Assembly: GCA_020723125.1 (NCBI GenBank)
Contig: DYJM01000013.1
Span: forward strand, 1 to 32,810
DNA: 32,810 nucleotides
Origin: Acidithiobacillus ferrivorans
Lineage (GTDB): Bacteria > Pseudomonadota > Gammaproteobacteria > Acidithiobacillales > Acidithiobacillaceae
Direction of reading: 5' to 3'
Numbering within the stretch: position 1 is the stretch's first letter; every line of letters starts with the position of its first letter. The notes beneath the pieces were generated by a model. The model was not told the origin of the DNA. It did not search any database and saw only the letters and a list, made by a program, of their open reading frames with translations. This document shows positions 1 to 9,200 of this stretch, one piece after another. Made by a program: the position numbers and the translations under genes.

Positions 1-101
1 GCTCAGACAGCTCTCCTGACGGGCGCAGGATTTCGCCAAGAACAACAACGGCTCAGAACAAAAGTCGCTGCAAAGCACCCACGGCAACTGCCGTTTTTAG
101 G
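1..101 (-). repeat. Partial copy of a structured dispersed repeat (copy 1)
   Basis: Read on the minus strand from 101 down to 1, this stretch aligns almost without gaps to the first 101 bases of the complete element at 19800-20061. Blocks shared with that copy include ACGGCAGT near the end, GCGACTTT, CCGTTGTTGTTCTTGG and GAAATCCTGCGCCCGTCAGG. The element is cut by the window edge, so its other arm is not visible. The small hairpin ACGGC-AACT-GCCGT followed by TTTT (81-98) forms its outer end and could also act as a weak terminator for plus-strand transcription. Confidence 0.8.
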
Positions 102-111
102 ATTATCTGTC

Positions 112-139
112 TTGACTTCTCTCGAATAAACACTAAATT
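112..139 (+). promoter_or_regulatory. Putative sigma-70 promoter of the amidase gene
   Basis: A TTGACT -35 box (112-117) and TAAATT -10 box (134-139) are separated by 16 bp, just outside the repeat and about 40 bp before the TTG start codon of the amidase. Assigned by consensus match only. Confidence 0.4.
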
Positions 140-181
140 GCCTCTATAACTTGAGATTTTAAAATAAGTTGGGGGCGTGTT

Positions 182-1168
182 TTGTGTGATTCATCCAGAA
201 CTTATTCCAATCGGCGTCAATTTCTTCGGCAGTTAGCTCTGGGTGGAGCTCTGCTCGGAACCTGGAAAATGGCGGATGCGGGCAATTTCCTGCGCAGCCG
301 AGCGAAAGAACGTCCCATTGTGGTTTGCCTGGATCCCGGTCACGGGGGCCACGACCCAGGTGCGGTGGGTTTGCGTGGCACCCGGGAAAAGGACGTGGTG
401 CTCGACGTCGGCCTCGGTCTGGCCCAACGTTTGCGCGAAACCCCGGGGATACAGGTCATCATGACCCGGCATACGGATCAATATATTCCGCTGTTGTCGC
501 GCATGCACCTGGGTTCACGATATCGGGCTGATCTGTTTATTTCCATTCATGCGGATGCTTTTCCTGACCCTGACGTACGGGGTTCCACGGTCTGGGCGTT
601 GTCAGGGAAGGGCGCCAGTAATGCCGCAGCGCGCTGGCTGGCGAAAACCCAAAATGCAGCAGACCCCTTACTGAGCAAGTTGCCTGTAGGCAGCCCGAAT
701 CCCATGCTCAATGAAGTGCTCATCAATATGACCCAGACGGCCGCCATGAATGCAGCGGCAGCGGCGGCAGATGTGATGATTCGCGGTCTGGCGGGGGTGG
801 AAGGGCTCCATAATGCGGCCGTGCAACATGCTAATTTTGTGGTGTTGCGTGCGCCCGATGTGCCTTCCATGTTGGTCGAGACCGCCTTTATTTCCAACCC
901 GCAGGAAGAACAGCGATTGCGTGACCCGGAATTTCGTCAGACCCTTGCGCGCAGTATGCACGATGCTATTGTTGCCCACTTTGTGAAGGCACCACCTACT
1001 GATAGCTGCTGGTCATCGGCCAATCATGTTCTGGGCCATCATGAAACTCTCTCGGAAGTCGCGCGACGGTATGGCCTCAGTGTTGAAGCGCTCCGCCTTG
1101 CCAATAATCTCCCCCATGGTGAAGAGCCAGCAGGCACCCATCTGCGTGTTCCGATCATGGGTACCTGA
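182..1168 (+). CDS. N-acetylmuramoyl-L-alanine amidase (AmiC/AmiB type) with Tat signal and LysM domain
   Basis: Predicted zinc amidase that cleaves the bond between N-acetylmuramic acid and the stem peptide of murein in the periplasm, usually to separate daughter cells. Residues 10-32 form a twin-arginine signal (NRRQFLR followed by a short hydrophobic stretch). The Amidase_3 domain spans about 45-268. It has DPGHGG (zinc ligand H54), E69, SIHAD (H123) and the catalytic glutamate in LVETAFISN (E233). The stretch ASNAAARWLAKTQNAADPLL matches the AmiB/AmiC region that carries the autoinhibitory helix. A C-terminal LysM domain (about 275-326) should bind peptidoglycan. The N-terminal AMIN domain of E. 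coli AmiC is missing. The start is TTG, chosen because GGGGG lies about 8 bases upstream and it keeps the whole Tat signal. Confidence 0.9.
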   Translation: MCDSSRTYSNRRQFLRQLALGGALLGTWKMADAGNFLRSRAKERPIVVCLDPGHGGHDPGAVGLRGTREKDVVLDVGLGLAQRLRETPGIQVIMTRHTDQYIPLLSRMHLGSRYRADLFISIHADAFPDPDVRGSTVWALSGKGASNAAARWLAKTQNAADPLLSKLPVGSPNPMLNEVLINMTQTAAMNAAAAAADVMIRGLAGVEGLHNAAVQHANFVVLRAPDVPSMLVETAFISNPQEEQRLRDPEFRQTLARSMHDAIVAHFVKAPPTDSCWSSANHVLGHHETLSEVARRYGLSVEALRLANNLPHGEEPAGTHLRVPIMGT

Positions 1169-1240
1169 GATCAGCTTCTGTGCAGTTTTACGGGCAAGTG
1201 ATATAAGCAAGCAGTTGGCCGACAGAACCATAGGTGGACA

Positions 1241-1900
1241 TTGCAGTATTCTCAGACAGAACCCCGGACAGAAAGAAATCAGACGCGGCTCGAAGAGTGG
1301 ATTAATGGACTCCTGCATGGTGCTGGAGCCATGGGTGCCTTGCTGATATTTATTGTCTGGTTGCTGGGGGCGGCGTTGCACAGTAAAGCACTGGTCATTG
1401 TCAGCGTTTCGGTATTTGTGGCTACCATCCTGATGTTATATGCGGCATCCACCATCTATCATTTGTTGCCACAGGGACCCGCCAAGCTGTTTTTTCAATG
1501 GGTGGATCGTTCGGCCATATACCTGTTGATTGCCGGCACCTATACGCCCGTAACCCTGATGGTTTTGCACGATGTCTGGGGGATGATTCTTCTGGTGCTG
1601 GAATGGGTGCTGGCGTTGGTGGGTATTTTACTGTTGGTGTTCACCGGAAAGCGCTTTTATAGCCTATCGTTGATGCTCTATTTGCTGATGGGTTGGATGG
1701 CAGTGTTTGCGGTGCTGCCTTTGTACCGCGCCTCTCCAGGCTGGTTTTTGTGGCTGTTACTGGGTGGCGGTGCCGCTTATACGCTGGGAGTTGTTTTCTT
1801 TCTGTTGGACCAGCGTAAATACTTCCATTCGATCTGGCATATTTTTGTCCTTGCCGGTACGGCTCTGCAATTCTGGGCTATTCTGCAGTTTGCGGGTTGA
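1241..1900 (+). CDS. trhA: TrhA/YqfA family membrane protein (hemolysin III family)
   Basis: Seven-transmembrane protein of the hemolysin III/PAQR-like group in the CREST superfamily. Conserved residues expected to bind a metal in this superfamily are visible: S70 and H74 (AASTIYHLLP), D89 and a C-terminal HSIWH (H196, H200). The E. coli homologue YqfA is linked to membrane energetics; the hemolysin name is historical and no haemolytic activity should be assumed. It starts with TTG preceded by TAGGTGGA, a good ribosome-binding site. Its length of 219 residues is typical of the family. It sits 72 bp after the amidase on the same strand and may be cotranscribed with it. Confidence 0.88.
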   Translation: MQYSQTEPRTERNQTRLEEWINGLLHGAGAMGALLIFIVWLLGAALHSKALVIVSVSVFVATILMLYAASTIYHLLPQGPAKLFFQWVDRSAIYLLIAGTYTPVTLMVLHDVWGMILLVLEWVLALVGILLLVFTGKRFYSLSLMLYLLMGWMAVFAVLPLYRASPGWFLWLLLGGGAAYTLGVVFFLLDQRKYFHSIWHIFVLAGTALQFWAILQFAG

Positions 1901-1910
1901 CCTGATATAC

Positions 1911-1938
1911 TTGCTATTATCCGGTGGATACTTATAAT
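1911..1938 (+). promoter_or_regulatory. Promoter of tRNA-Glu
   Basis: TTGCTA (1911-1916) and a perfect TATAAT (1933-1938) with a 16-bp spacer lie 10 bp before the mature 5' end of tRNA-Glu, which is the usual spacing for a tRNA promoter with a short leader. Confidence 0.65.
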
Positions 1939-1948
1939 CTGTGGGCCT

Positions 1949-2024
1949 GCTCCCATCGTCTAGCGGTCTAGGACACTGGCCTCTCACGTCGGTAACAGGG
2001 GTTCGAACCCCCTTGGGAGCACCA
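1949..2024 (+). tRNA. tRNA-Glu (anticodon CTC)
   Basis: A 76-nt cloverleaf with a perfect acceptor stem GCTCCC/GGGAGC, the bacterial tRNA-Glu D-arm (CGTCTAGCGGTCTAGGACA), anticodon loop CTCTCAC giving CTC, a T arm with GGTTCGAAC, and an encoded CCA. It reads GAG codons. No clear terminator follows within 100 bp. Confidence 0.95.
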
Positions 2025-2174
2025 GTTACCGTCTCAGTGAAAATTATACTGTTATGGAGTTGGGTATGACGCGGGGTCACCCAGCCAATTGATCCCTTTG
2101 CCTTGCCAGCCCTCTGTCGGACAAGTACCATCCCATGCAGAAATGGAACGCGTAAGAGCGGGAGCATAAAAATC

Positions 2175-3050
2175 ATGTTTCATGGCAGTATGGTAGCTTT
2201 GGTGACGCCCATGCGCGCAGATGGCGCCGTGGACGATACGGCATTGCGGGATTTAGTGGAGTGGCATATCAGTGAAGGCACCCATGCGCTGGTAGCTGTG
2301 GGTACTACCGGCGAGTCTGCCACTTTGGAAATGAAAGAACATGTTACGGTGATTCGTAGCGTTGTTGAGCAGGTCAGGGGGCGGATACCCGTCATTGCCG
2401 GAACCGGTGCCAATGCCACCCATGAAGCCATCAGCCTGACCAAGGCGGCCATGGAAGCCAAGGCAGATGCGGCGCTTCTGGTTTCTCCTTACTATAACAA
2501 ACCGACTCAGGAAGGGCTTTTTCAGCATTATACGGCTATTGCCGAGGCCTGCCATTTCCCCATGATCCTTTATAATGTGCCCGGCCGTACGGCGGGAGAC
2601 ATTCTCCCGGAAACTGTGGCCCGCCTGGCCCCGCGCGCCTGTGTGGTGGGTATCAAGGAAGCCAGTGGTAAAGTCGAGCGGGTGGCCGAAATCCTCCATC
2701 AGTGTGGTGATCAGGTTGAAGTGTATACCGGAGATGATGCGGCGGCCTTGGCGGCCATGTCTTTGGGGGCCAGAGGGGTCATTTCCGTAACGGCCAATGT
2801 GGCCCCGCGCCTCATGGCTGAAATGTGCAATCTGGCGCTGGCAGGTGAATTTGTGGCCGCCAGAGCGGTCAACGCGCAGTTGCTGGGTCTGCATCGTGAC
2901 TTGTTTTTAGAGTCCAATCCCATCCCGGTGAAATGGGCCTTGCAGGAAATGGGACGGGTGGGGCCCGCGCTGCGATTGCCCTTGACCCCGTTGTCCGAAA
3001 TGTATCACGAGCGTCTGCGCAGCAGTTTGCGCGCAGCGCATTGTCTTTGA
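2175..3050 (+). CDS. dapA: 4-hydroxy-tetrahydrodipicolinate synthase
   Basis: Condenses pyruvate with aspartate semialdehyde, the first committed step to diaminopimelate (peptidoglycan) and lysine; cytoplasmic TIM barrel. At 291 residues it matches E. coli DapA (292). All key residues sit at the E. coli positions: the GTTGES motif with T44 and T45, Y133 in LYNVPGRT with R138, and the Schiff-base lysine K161 in GIKEASG. The ATG at 2175 is preferred over an in-frame start 72 bp upstream because it gives the normal family N-terminus (MFHGSMVALVTPM) and has GGGAG upstream. It heads a plus-strand run with bamC, as in E. coli. Confidence 0.96.
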   Translation: MFHGSMVALVTPMRADGAVDDTALRDLVEWHISEGTHALVAVGTTGESATLEMKEHVTVIRSVVEQVRGRIPVIAGTGANATHEAISLTKAAMEAKADAALLVSPYYNKPTQEGLFQHYTAIAEACHFPMILYNVPGRTAGDILPETVARLAPRACVVGIKEASGKVERVAEILHQCGDQVEVYTGDDAAALAAMSLGARGVISVTANVAPRLMAEMCNLALAGEFVAARAVNAQLLGLHRDLFLESNPIPVKWALQEMGRVGPALRLPLTPLSEMYHERLRSSLRAAHCL

Positions 3051-3086
3051 TTTTTTCGCGCTCAGTCGCGTTTAGTGGGGTTTTGC

Positions 3087-4211
3087 ATGCGCCGTTATGT
3101 TGCTCTTGCCGTGGTTGCCAGCCTGGGTTTGGGAGGGTGTTCGTATATTCCTTTCCTGCATACCAGTACAGGTCCGAAATATGAAGATTCGCAGGTCATG
3201 AAACCCTTGGCCGTTCCTCCGGACCTGCTGGCGCAGGTACCGGCACCGGGGGTGACTATTCCAGGAGGACCCGTGAACCCCGCTACCGTGTCGGATAGCA
3301 CCATGGGCGGATATGGTGTTTTCCAGCCGCGTGAAGCGCCCGGCCAAAAGCCCATAGAAGAAAAACCGTTGGCCGGGGTCAGTTCGCAAATTGTCGGTAG
3401 CGGTGCAGAACTGAGCCTGACGACGCAGGCCAAACCTGCGCAGATATGGGCTGCAGTCAAGGAAACCCTGGCAGCCAGCAAGACCCCTATCGAAAAATTT
3501 GCGCCGGAGCAGGGTGAACTGGTGACTGGCTGGCATAATTTCCGTACCGGTATTGCGGCCTTTTTCGGCAATACCCTGGCGCCTTCATATCGTGAACGCT
3601 ACGCTTTTCATTTGCAGGCCGCCACCGATGGTAATGAGGTTTTAAGTATCCAGCAGGAGCGTTACTGGAATAATCCCCAGGGTAGTTCGGTGGAATGGAA
3701 AAAGGTCCCTGCCGATGCTGATCATAATCGCGACTTGCTGCAGGCTGTGCAGAAGCGTCTGAGCCAGTCGGTGCTGCTGGCAGAAATGCCCAAAATCAAG
3801 GTGACACGCTATCGGGATGACGGTGGTCCTTATCTGGTTCTGAATGCAGTTCCTGCAAAAGCCCAACCCGCCGTTGAGGTGGCCCTGCAAGGCCTGGGTT
3901 ATCCAGTTCGCAGCGAAGGAATGGGGGACTGGTCGGTGCTGATTCATGAAGGCGGTAAGCAGGCCCGGCAAAAGCAGAGTTTTGTGGGCGGGATTCTGAA
4001 CCGCACCTGGGACAGCATCAAGGCTATCTGGAGCAGCCCGAAGGAACAGGAGCCGGTTTCGGTGCGGGTCCGTCTGCTGGCCATGAAAGACAACTCCGGT
4101 AGCGTTCTGGAAACCGAGCCGGGGGTAGGTAAAACAGCACCCAAGTGGTCGGTGGAACTGCTCAACAAGTTGCAGACGGCCCTGACCCCGCAATCCGGGG
4201 GTAATGCATGA
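3087..4211 (+). CDS. bamC: Outer-membrane assembly lipoprotein BamC (NlpB/DapX family)
   Basis: Likely subunit of the BAM complex that inserts beta-barrel proteins into the outer membrane. The N-terminus MRRYVALAVVASLGLGGC is a lipoprotein signal with lipobox LGGC (C18). A low-complexity proline-rich linker follows, then two helix-grip-like domains, the first starting near LSLTTQAKPAQIWAAV. The ATG at 3087 is chosen over an upstream GTG because it starts directly at the signal peptide and has TGGGG upstream. It lies 36 bp after dapA, the same neighbourhood as nlpB in E. coli, and its stop overlaps the purB start (ATGA). BamC diverges quickly, so the assignment rests on lipoprotein form, domain style and synteny. 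Confidence 0.85.
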   Translation: MRRYVALAVVASLGLGGCSYIPFLHTSTGPKYEDSQVMKPLAVPPDLLAQVPAPGVTIPGGPVNPATVSDSTMGGYGVFQPREAPGQKPIEEKPLAGVSSQIVGSGAELSLTTQAKPAQIWAAVKETLAASKTPIEKFAPEQGELVTGWHNFRTGIAAFFGNTLAPSYRERYAFHLQAATDGNEVLSIQQERYWNNPQGSSVEWKKVPADADHNRDLLQAVQKRLSQSVLLAEMPKIKVTRYRDDGGPYLVLNAVPAKAQPAVEVALQGLGYPVRSEGMGDWSVLIHEGGKQARQKQSFVGGILNRTWDSIKAIWSSPKEQEPVSVRVRLLAMKDNSGSVLETEPGVGKTAPKWSVELLNKLQTALTPQSGGNA

Positions 4212-5515
4212 TCGAGCGTTATACGCGCCCGGAAATGGGTGCCTTATGGACTCAGGATGCTAAATATCAGGCGTGGCTGGATGTCGAGCTGGCCGCCTGC
4301 CGCGCTCTGGCTGCGCGTGGCGGGATTCCGGCCGAGGCCCTGGCAGAAATTGAAGCAAAGGCGGCTTTTGACAGTGCCCGCATTGCTGAAATCGAGCTGG
4401 AAGTGAAGCATGACGTCATTGCATTTTTGACCTCCGTGGCAGAATTTGTGGGGCCTTCCAGTCGCTTTATTCACCTGGGACTCACTTCCTCGGATGTGGT
4501 GGATACGGGTTTCGGTCTGCAGCTCAAACGCTCGGGTGAACTGCTCCTGAAAGGCATGGATCGGGTTTGTGCCGCGCTGGAACAACTGGCCTGGAAATAC
4601 AAGGATACGGTCATGATGGGCCGTTCGCACGGCATTCATGCCGAGCCCATTACTTTTGGTCTGAAAGTGGCGGTCTGGTATGCCGAGGCGCAGCGTAATC
4701 GGCAGCGTCTGCAGCGCGCCATTGCGGCAGTTTCAGTAGGAATGTTGTCCGGAGCGGTGGGTACATTTGCCAATATCGACCCGGACATAGAAGAAGCAGT
4801 TTGCCGGGAGTTGGGCCTCAGCCCGGAGCTGGCCAGCACCCAGGTGATCTCCCGTGATCGTCATGCCGAGTTTTTCAATACCCTCGCCATCATCGCCGGT
4901 TCCATCGAGAAAATCGCGGTGGAAATCCGGCATCTGCAGCGCACGGAAGTCCTGGAAGCCGAAGAGCCGTTTACGACAGGGCAGAAGGGCAGTTCCGCCA
5001 TGCCGCACAAGCGCAATCCCATTCTTTCCGAAAATCTTACCGGCTTGGCGCGCCTGCTGCGCGGCTATGCCGGTATGGCGCTGGAAGACATCGCCCTCTG
5101 GCATGAGCGGGATATTTCCCATTCCAGTGTGGAGCGGGTTATTGGCCCGGATGCCTGCATTGTCATGGATTTCATGTTCCACCGGGCCAGTGGGTTGCTG
5201 GAAAAACTGGTGGTTTATCCTCAGCATATGATGGATAACCTGAATAAAATGCATGGTCTGATTTTCTCTCAACGGGTATTGCTGGCTTTGACGGCCAAGG
5301 GCATGTTGCGCGAAAACGCTTACCGTGTCGTCCAGCGCAATGCCATGCAGGTCTGGGAAAATGATGCGGATTTCAAGGCGCTGCTGGCTGCGGATCCAGA
5401 TGTTTCGCAGTATCTGCAGGAAAAGGACCTGGCAGAATTGTTTGATCTTGCCTACCACACCCGCAACATTGATCGCATCTTCGCGCGGGTCTTCCCGAAG
5501 GGACAGCCGCAATGA
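4208..5515 (+). CDS. purB: Adenylosuccinate lyase
   Basis: Cleaves SAICAR to AICAR and adenylosuccinate to AMP, both with release of fumarate, in purine synthesis. The fumarase/aspartase superfamily signature [11 protein letters not shown] (residues 261-271) carries the catalytic serine. H141 in [10 protein letters not shown] and the TSSDVVDT motif (93-100) are further active-site elements. The length of 435 residues fits the shorter bacterial type. The start overlaps the bamC stop by ATGA and the 3' end overlaps purC by ATGA, showing translational coupling through bamC-purB-purC. Confidence 0.97.
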   Translation: MIERYTRPEMGALWTQDAKYQAWLDVELAACRALAARGGIPAEALAEIEAKAAFDSARIAEIELEVKHDVIAFLTSVAEFVGPSSRFIHLGLTSSDVVDTGFGLQLKRSGELLLKGMDRVCAALEQLAWKYKDTVMMGRSHGIHAEPITFGLKVAVWYAEAQRNRQRLQRAIAAVSVGMLSGAVGTFANIDPDIEEAVCRELGLSPELASTQVISRDRHAEFFNTLAIIAGSIEKIAVEIRHLQRTEVLEAEEPFTTGQKGSSAMPHKRNPILSENLTGLARLLRGYAGMALEDIALWHERDISHSSVERVIGPDACIVMDFMFHRASGLLEKLVVYPQHMMDNLNKMHGLIFSQRVLLALTAKGMLRENAYRVVQRNAMQVWENDADFKALLAADPDVSQYLQEKDLAELFDLAYHTRNIDRIFARVFPKGQPQ

Positions 5516-6222
5516 GTGAACGTCAGGCAGTGTACGAAGGCAAGGCCAAAATTGTTTATGCCAGCAGCGTGGAAGATGAGCTGATCCTGCACTTCAAGGA
5601 TGACACCTCGGCTTTTGATGGAGAAAAAGTCGAGCAGCTTGCCCGCAAGGGCGAGGTCAATAATGCTTTCAATGCCTTCATCATGGAGTACCTGCAATCC
5701 GAGGGTGTACCGACCCATTTTATCCGGCGTCTGGATGCACGCGAAAGTCTGGTGCGCCGTCTGGAAATGATTCCGGTGGAATGCGTGGTTCGCAATCGTG
5801 CCGCAGGCTCTTTAACGAAGCGCCTGGGTATTGAGGAAGGACGGATACTGGAACCGCCGATTCTTGAATTTTTTCTGAAAAATGACGCCTTGCATGATCC
5901 CATGATCAACACCTCACATATTCGCACCTTTGGTTGGGCCAGTGCAGAAGAGGTGGAAGCCATGCGGCGCTGGACCCTGCGCGTAAACACATTATTGAAG
6001 GCGTTGTTTGCCAAGGCCAAGCTGATTCTGGTGGATTTCAAGCTGGAATTTGGACGTTTTCACGGCGAATTATATCTGGGTGATGAATTCAGCCCCGACG
6101 GTTGTCGCTTATGGGATGTCCAAAGTCTGGAAAAAATGGATAAGGATCGCTTCCGGCGTAATCTCGGCGGGGTGGTGGAAGCCTATCTGGAAGTAGCCCA
6201 ACGTCTGGGCGTGTCTCTTTAA
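5512..6222 (+). CDS. purC: Phosphoribosylaminoimidazole-succinocarboxamide synthase (SAICAR synthetase)
   Basis: ATP-dependent joining of CAIR with aspartate to give SAICAR, the substrate of the PurB enzyme encoded just upstream. At 236 residues it matches the bacterial enzyme. Typical blocks are YEGKAKIVY near the N-terminus (ATP loop), [24 protein letters not shown], and [10 protein letters not shown] with [12 protein letters not shown] near the C-terminus. The ATG overlaps the purB stop codon, which supports both the start and cotranscription. Confidence 0.97.
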   Translation: MSERQAVYEGKAKIVYASSVEDELILHFKDDTSAFDGEKVEQLARKGEVNNAFNAFIMEYLQSEGVPTHFIRRLDARESLVRRLEMIPVECVVRNRAAGSLTKRLGIEEGRILEPPILEFFLKNDALHDPMINTSHIRTFGWASAEEVEAMRRWTLRVNTLLKALFAKAKLILVDFKLEFGRFHGELYLGDEFSPDGCRLWDVQSLEKMDKDRFRRNLGGVVEAYLEVAQRLGVSL

Positions 6223-6263
6223 GTTTATTATCGGTTCCAGGTTTTTGAGCGAGGAAACACTTC

Positions 6264-9200
6264 ATGCTGCTGCTGCGCGGCTCTGCGGCCCTTTCTGCCT
6301 TTCGTCTGCAACATCTGCTGAAACTCCTGCAAGAAGCCGAGCTTCCGGTTGCTTATCTGAATGCGCGCTTTGTGCACCTGCTTGACCTGACTGAAGCCCT
6401 CAACGCTGAACAAACTGCTGTGGTCAGCGCTCTGCTGCGCTATGGAACGCCATTTACCGAAGAGTCCCAGGATGAAATTCAGGAGATTTGCGTATTGCCG
6501 CGCCTGGGTACCATTTCTCCATGGTCAAGCAAAGCCAGCGAAATTTTCCGGCATTGCGGGCTTGGCAACGTCCGCAGGGTCGAGCGCGGTGTGTCCTATA
6601 CGCTGAAGCGTGCCGGATCAGGTACTTTCAGTACGACAGAACTGGAGCAAATCCGCCGGCAGCTTCATGATCCCATGACCGAATCTGTGCTTTCTGACTG
6701 GGATGCAGCCGAGGCCATTTTTGAGCACCCCGAACCGGCGCATTTGCGGCGGGTGGCACTGCAGGCAGAGGGCATGACGGCCTTGACTGAAGCCAATCGC
6801 AGCATGGGACTGGCGTTGTCTCCCGCTGAGCTGGATTACCTGAAGGATTATTTTTTAGATTTGGGCCGAGATCCCAGTGATGCCGAACTGATGATGTTTG
6901 CCCAGGCGAATTCCGAGCATTGTCGCCATAAGGTATTTAACGCCCACTACTGTCTGGATGGCGAAAATCAGCCCCAGAGTCTGTTTGGCATGATCCGTGA
7001 AACCCATCGCCGGACTCCGCAAGGCACTTTATCTGCCTACAAGGACAACGCTGCAGTCATGTCCGGTATCAAGGTCAGTCAGCCCTTTGCCGTGGCTGCC
7101 GACGGTCAGTATCGGCCAACGGAAGAAAACACCGCCGTTTTGATGAAGGTGGAAACCCACAATCATCCAACGGCCATTTCTCCCTTTCCGGGCGCGGCCA
7201 CGGGCAGTGGTGGGGAAATTCGGGATGAAGGGGCCACGGGGCGGGGCGGCAAACCCAAGGCGGGTCTGACCGGGTTCTCGGTATCTCATCTGCGTATTCC
7301 GGGTTATACCCAGTCCTGGGAACAGCCTTTTTATGGCAAGCCGGCGCGGATTCGTTCCGCTCTGGAAATCATGCGCGACGGACCGCTGGGTGCGGCCGCT
7401 TTCAACAATGAATTTGGACGTCCGGCCATTGCCGGCTACTTCCGGGTTTTTGAGTGTGATCACGATGGGGTGCATCGCGGTTACCACAAGCCCATCATGC
7501 TGGCCGGAGGGTTGGGGCAAATCCGCCCGCAGATGGTGGAAAAACAGCCTTTGCCGATCGGCGCGAAAGTGTTGGTGATTGGTGGTCCGGCCATGCTCAT
7601 CGGTCTGGGTGGCGGTGCAGCTTCCAGTGTGGCCAGCGGATCGGGCGATGAACAACTGGATTTTGCCTCGGTGCAACGGGGTAATCCCGAAATGCAACGG
7701 CGGGCCCAGGAAGTGATTGAACGCTGCATGGCTTTGGGCCAGGATTCCCCCATCCTCTCCATTCATGATGTGGGTGCTGGTGGATTATCCAACGCCGTTC
7801 CCGAGTTATTACATGATGGGGGTCGGGGCGGGCGCCTGCAGTTGCGCAGGATACCTAATGAAGAACCCGCCATGTCGCCCATGCAAATCTGGAGTAATGA
7901 AGCGCAGGAGCGCTATGTGTTGGCGGTTACTCCAGAGGATTTGCCGCGCTTCGAGGCCATTTGTCAGCGTGAGCGTTGCCCCTACGCCGTACTGGGCGAG
8001 GCTGTGGAAGAAGATGTCCTTCTGGTCGAAGATGCGCTCCTGCAAGATACCCCTGTAGATATGGCACTCAGCGCGCTACTGGGTTGTCCGCCGCGCATGG
8101 AAAGAGATAGCCGGCATCAGATGGTTCAGACCCAATCTCTGGACCTGTCTGGAGCGGTTCTGCGCGATGCTGCCTACGCGGTGCTCCGTCATCCCTCAGT
8201 AGCCAGTAAGGAGTTCCTGATTACCATTGGCGACCGGAGCGTGGGCGGCCTGATTCACCGCGATCAGATGGTCGGTCCCTGGCAGGTGCCGGTTGCTGAC
8301 TGTGGAGTGACTGCAGCGGATTTCTGGAATACCCATGGTGAGGCGATGGCCATTGGCGAAAGGGCGCCAGTGGCGGTTCTGAACCCCGTAGCCAGTGCAC
8401 GTCTAGCCATTGCTGAAGCACTGACCAATCTTTGGGCGGCAGATGTGCGGGCACTGGATAGCATCAAGCTCTCGGCCAACTGGATGGCGGCAGTGGATCA
8501 TCCCGGCGAAGATGCCGCCCTCTTTGATGCCGTCAAGGCAGTAGCACTGGAGCTCTGTCCTGCCCTGGATCTGGCTATCCCAGTGGGAAAAGACTCCTTG
8601 TCCATGCGCACACTCTGGCAGGAGGAAGGGCAGGACAAAGCGGTCGTCTCCCCGCTTTCCCTGATCATTACGGCTTTTGCGCCGGTGCAGGATCTGCACA
8701 AGACCTGGACGCCCCAGTGGGCGGCTCAGGAAGAGACCGATTTATGGCTGGTCGATTTAGGACAGGGCCGTCTGGGGGCTTCCATCCTCGCTCAGACAAT
8801 GGGGCAAATGGGCGCGGAAACGCCGGACATGGATCAGCCCGAACTGTTGCGTAAACTTTTTGCGGCGCTCTGCAGCTTGCGTGAACAGGAACTCGTGCTC
8901 GCCTATCATGACCGTGCCGATGGCGGGCTGTGGGCTACGCTCTGTGAAATGTCATTTGCGAGTCGCTGCGGGGCGGATATGGTGCTGCCTGCCGGGGCCG
9001 ATGTCTGGTCTTTCCTGTTTGCGGAGGAGCCAGGCGTATTACTTCAGGTAGCGGCCAAAGATCGGGAAACCGTGCGGGGCATTTTTGCGGAAATGGATCT
9101 GGACACCCGGGCTCAGTGCCTTGGTGTCGTGCAGGTCGGGCATTGGCATCTGCGGGTACTTCAGGGTGAACAGGTATTACTGGACGAACCTGTTGCGGAA

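Noticed and set aside
1241-1900. Haemolysin (virulence) annotation for the hemolysin III family gene
   Set aside because: The sequence supports only a CREST-type seven-helix membrane protein; the haemolysin label is a family name and not evidence of toxicity.
4733-5512. A 259-codon open frame on the minus strand
   Set aside because: Complete antisense shadow of purB.
6223-6263. Purine riboswitch or PurR operator before purL
   Set aside because: The gap is only 41 bp and contains no aptamer-like structure or PUR-box palindrome.
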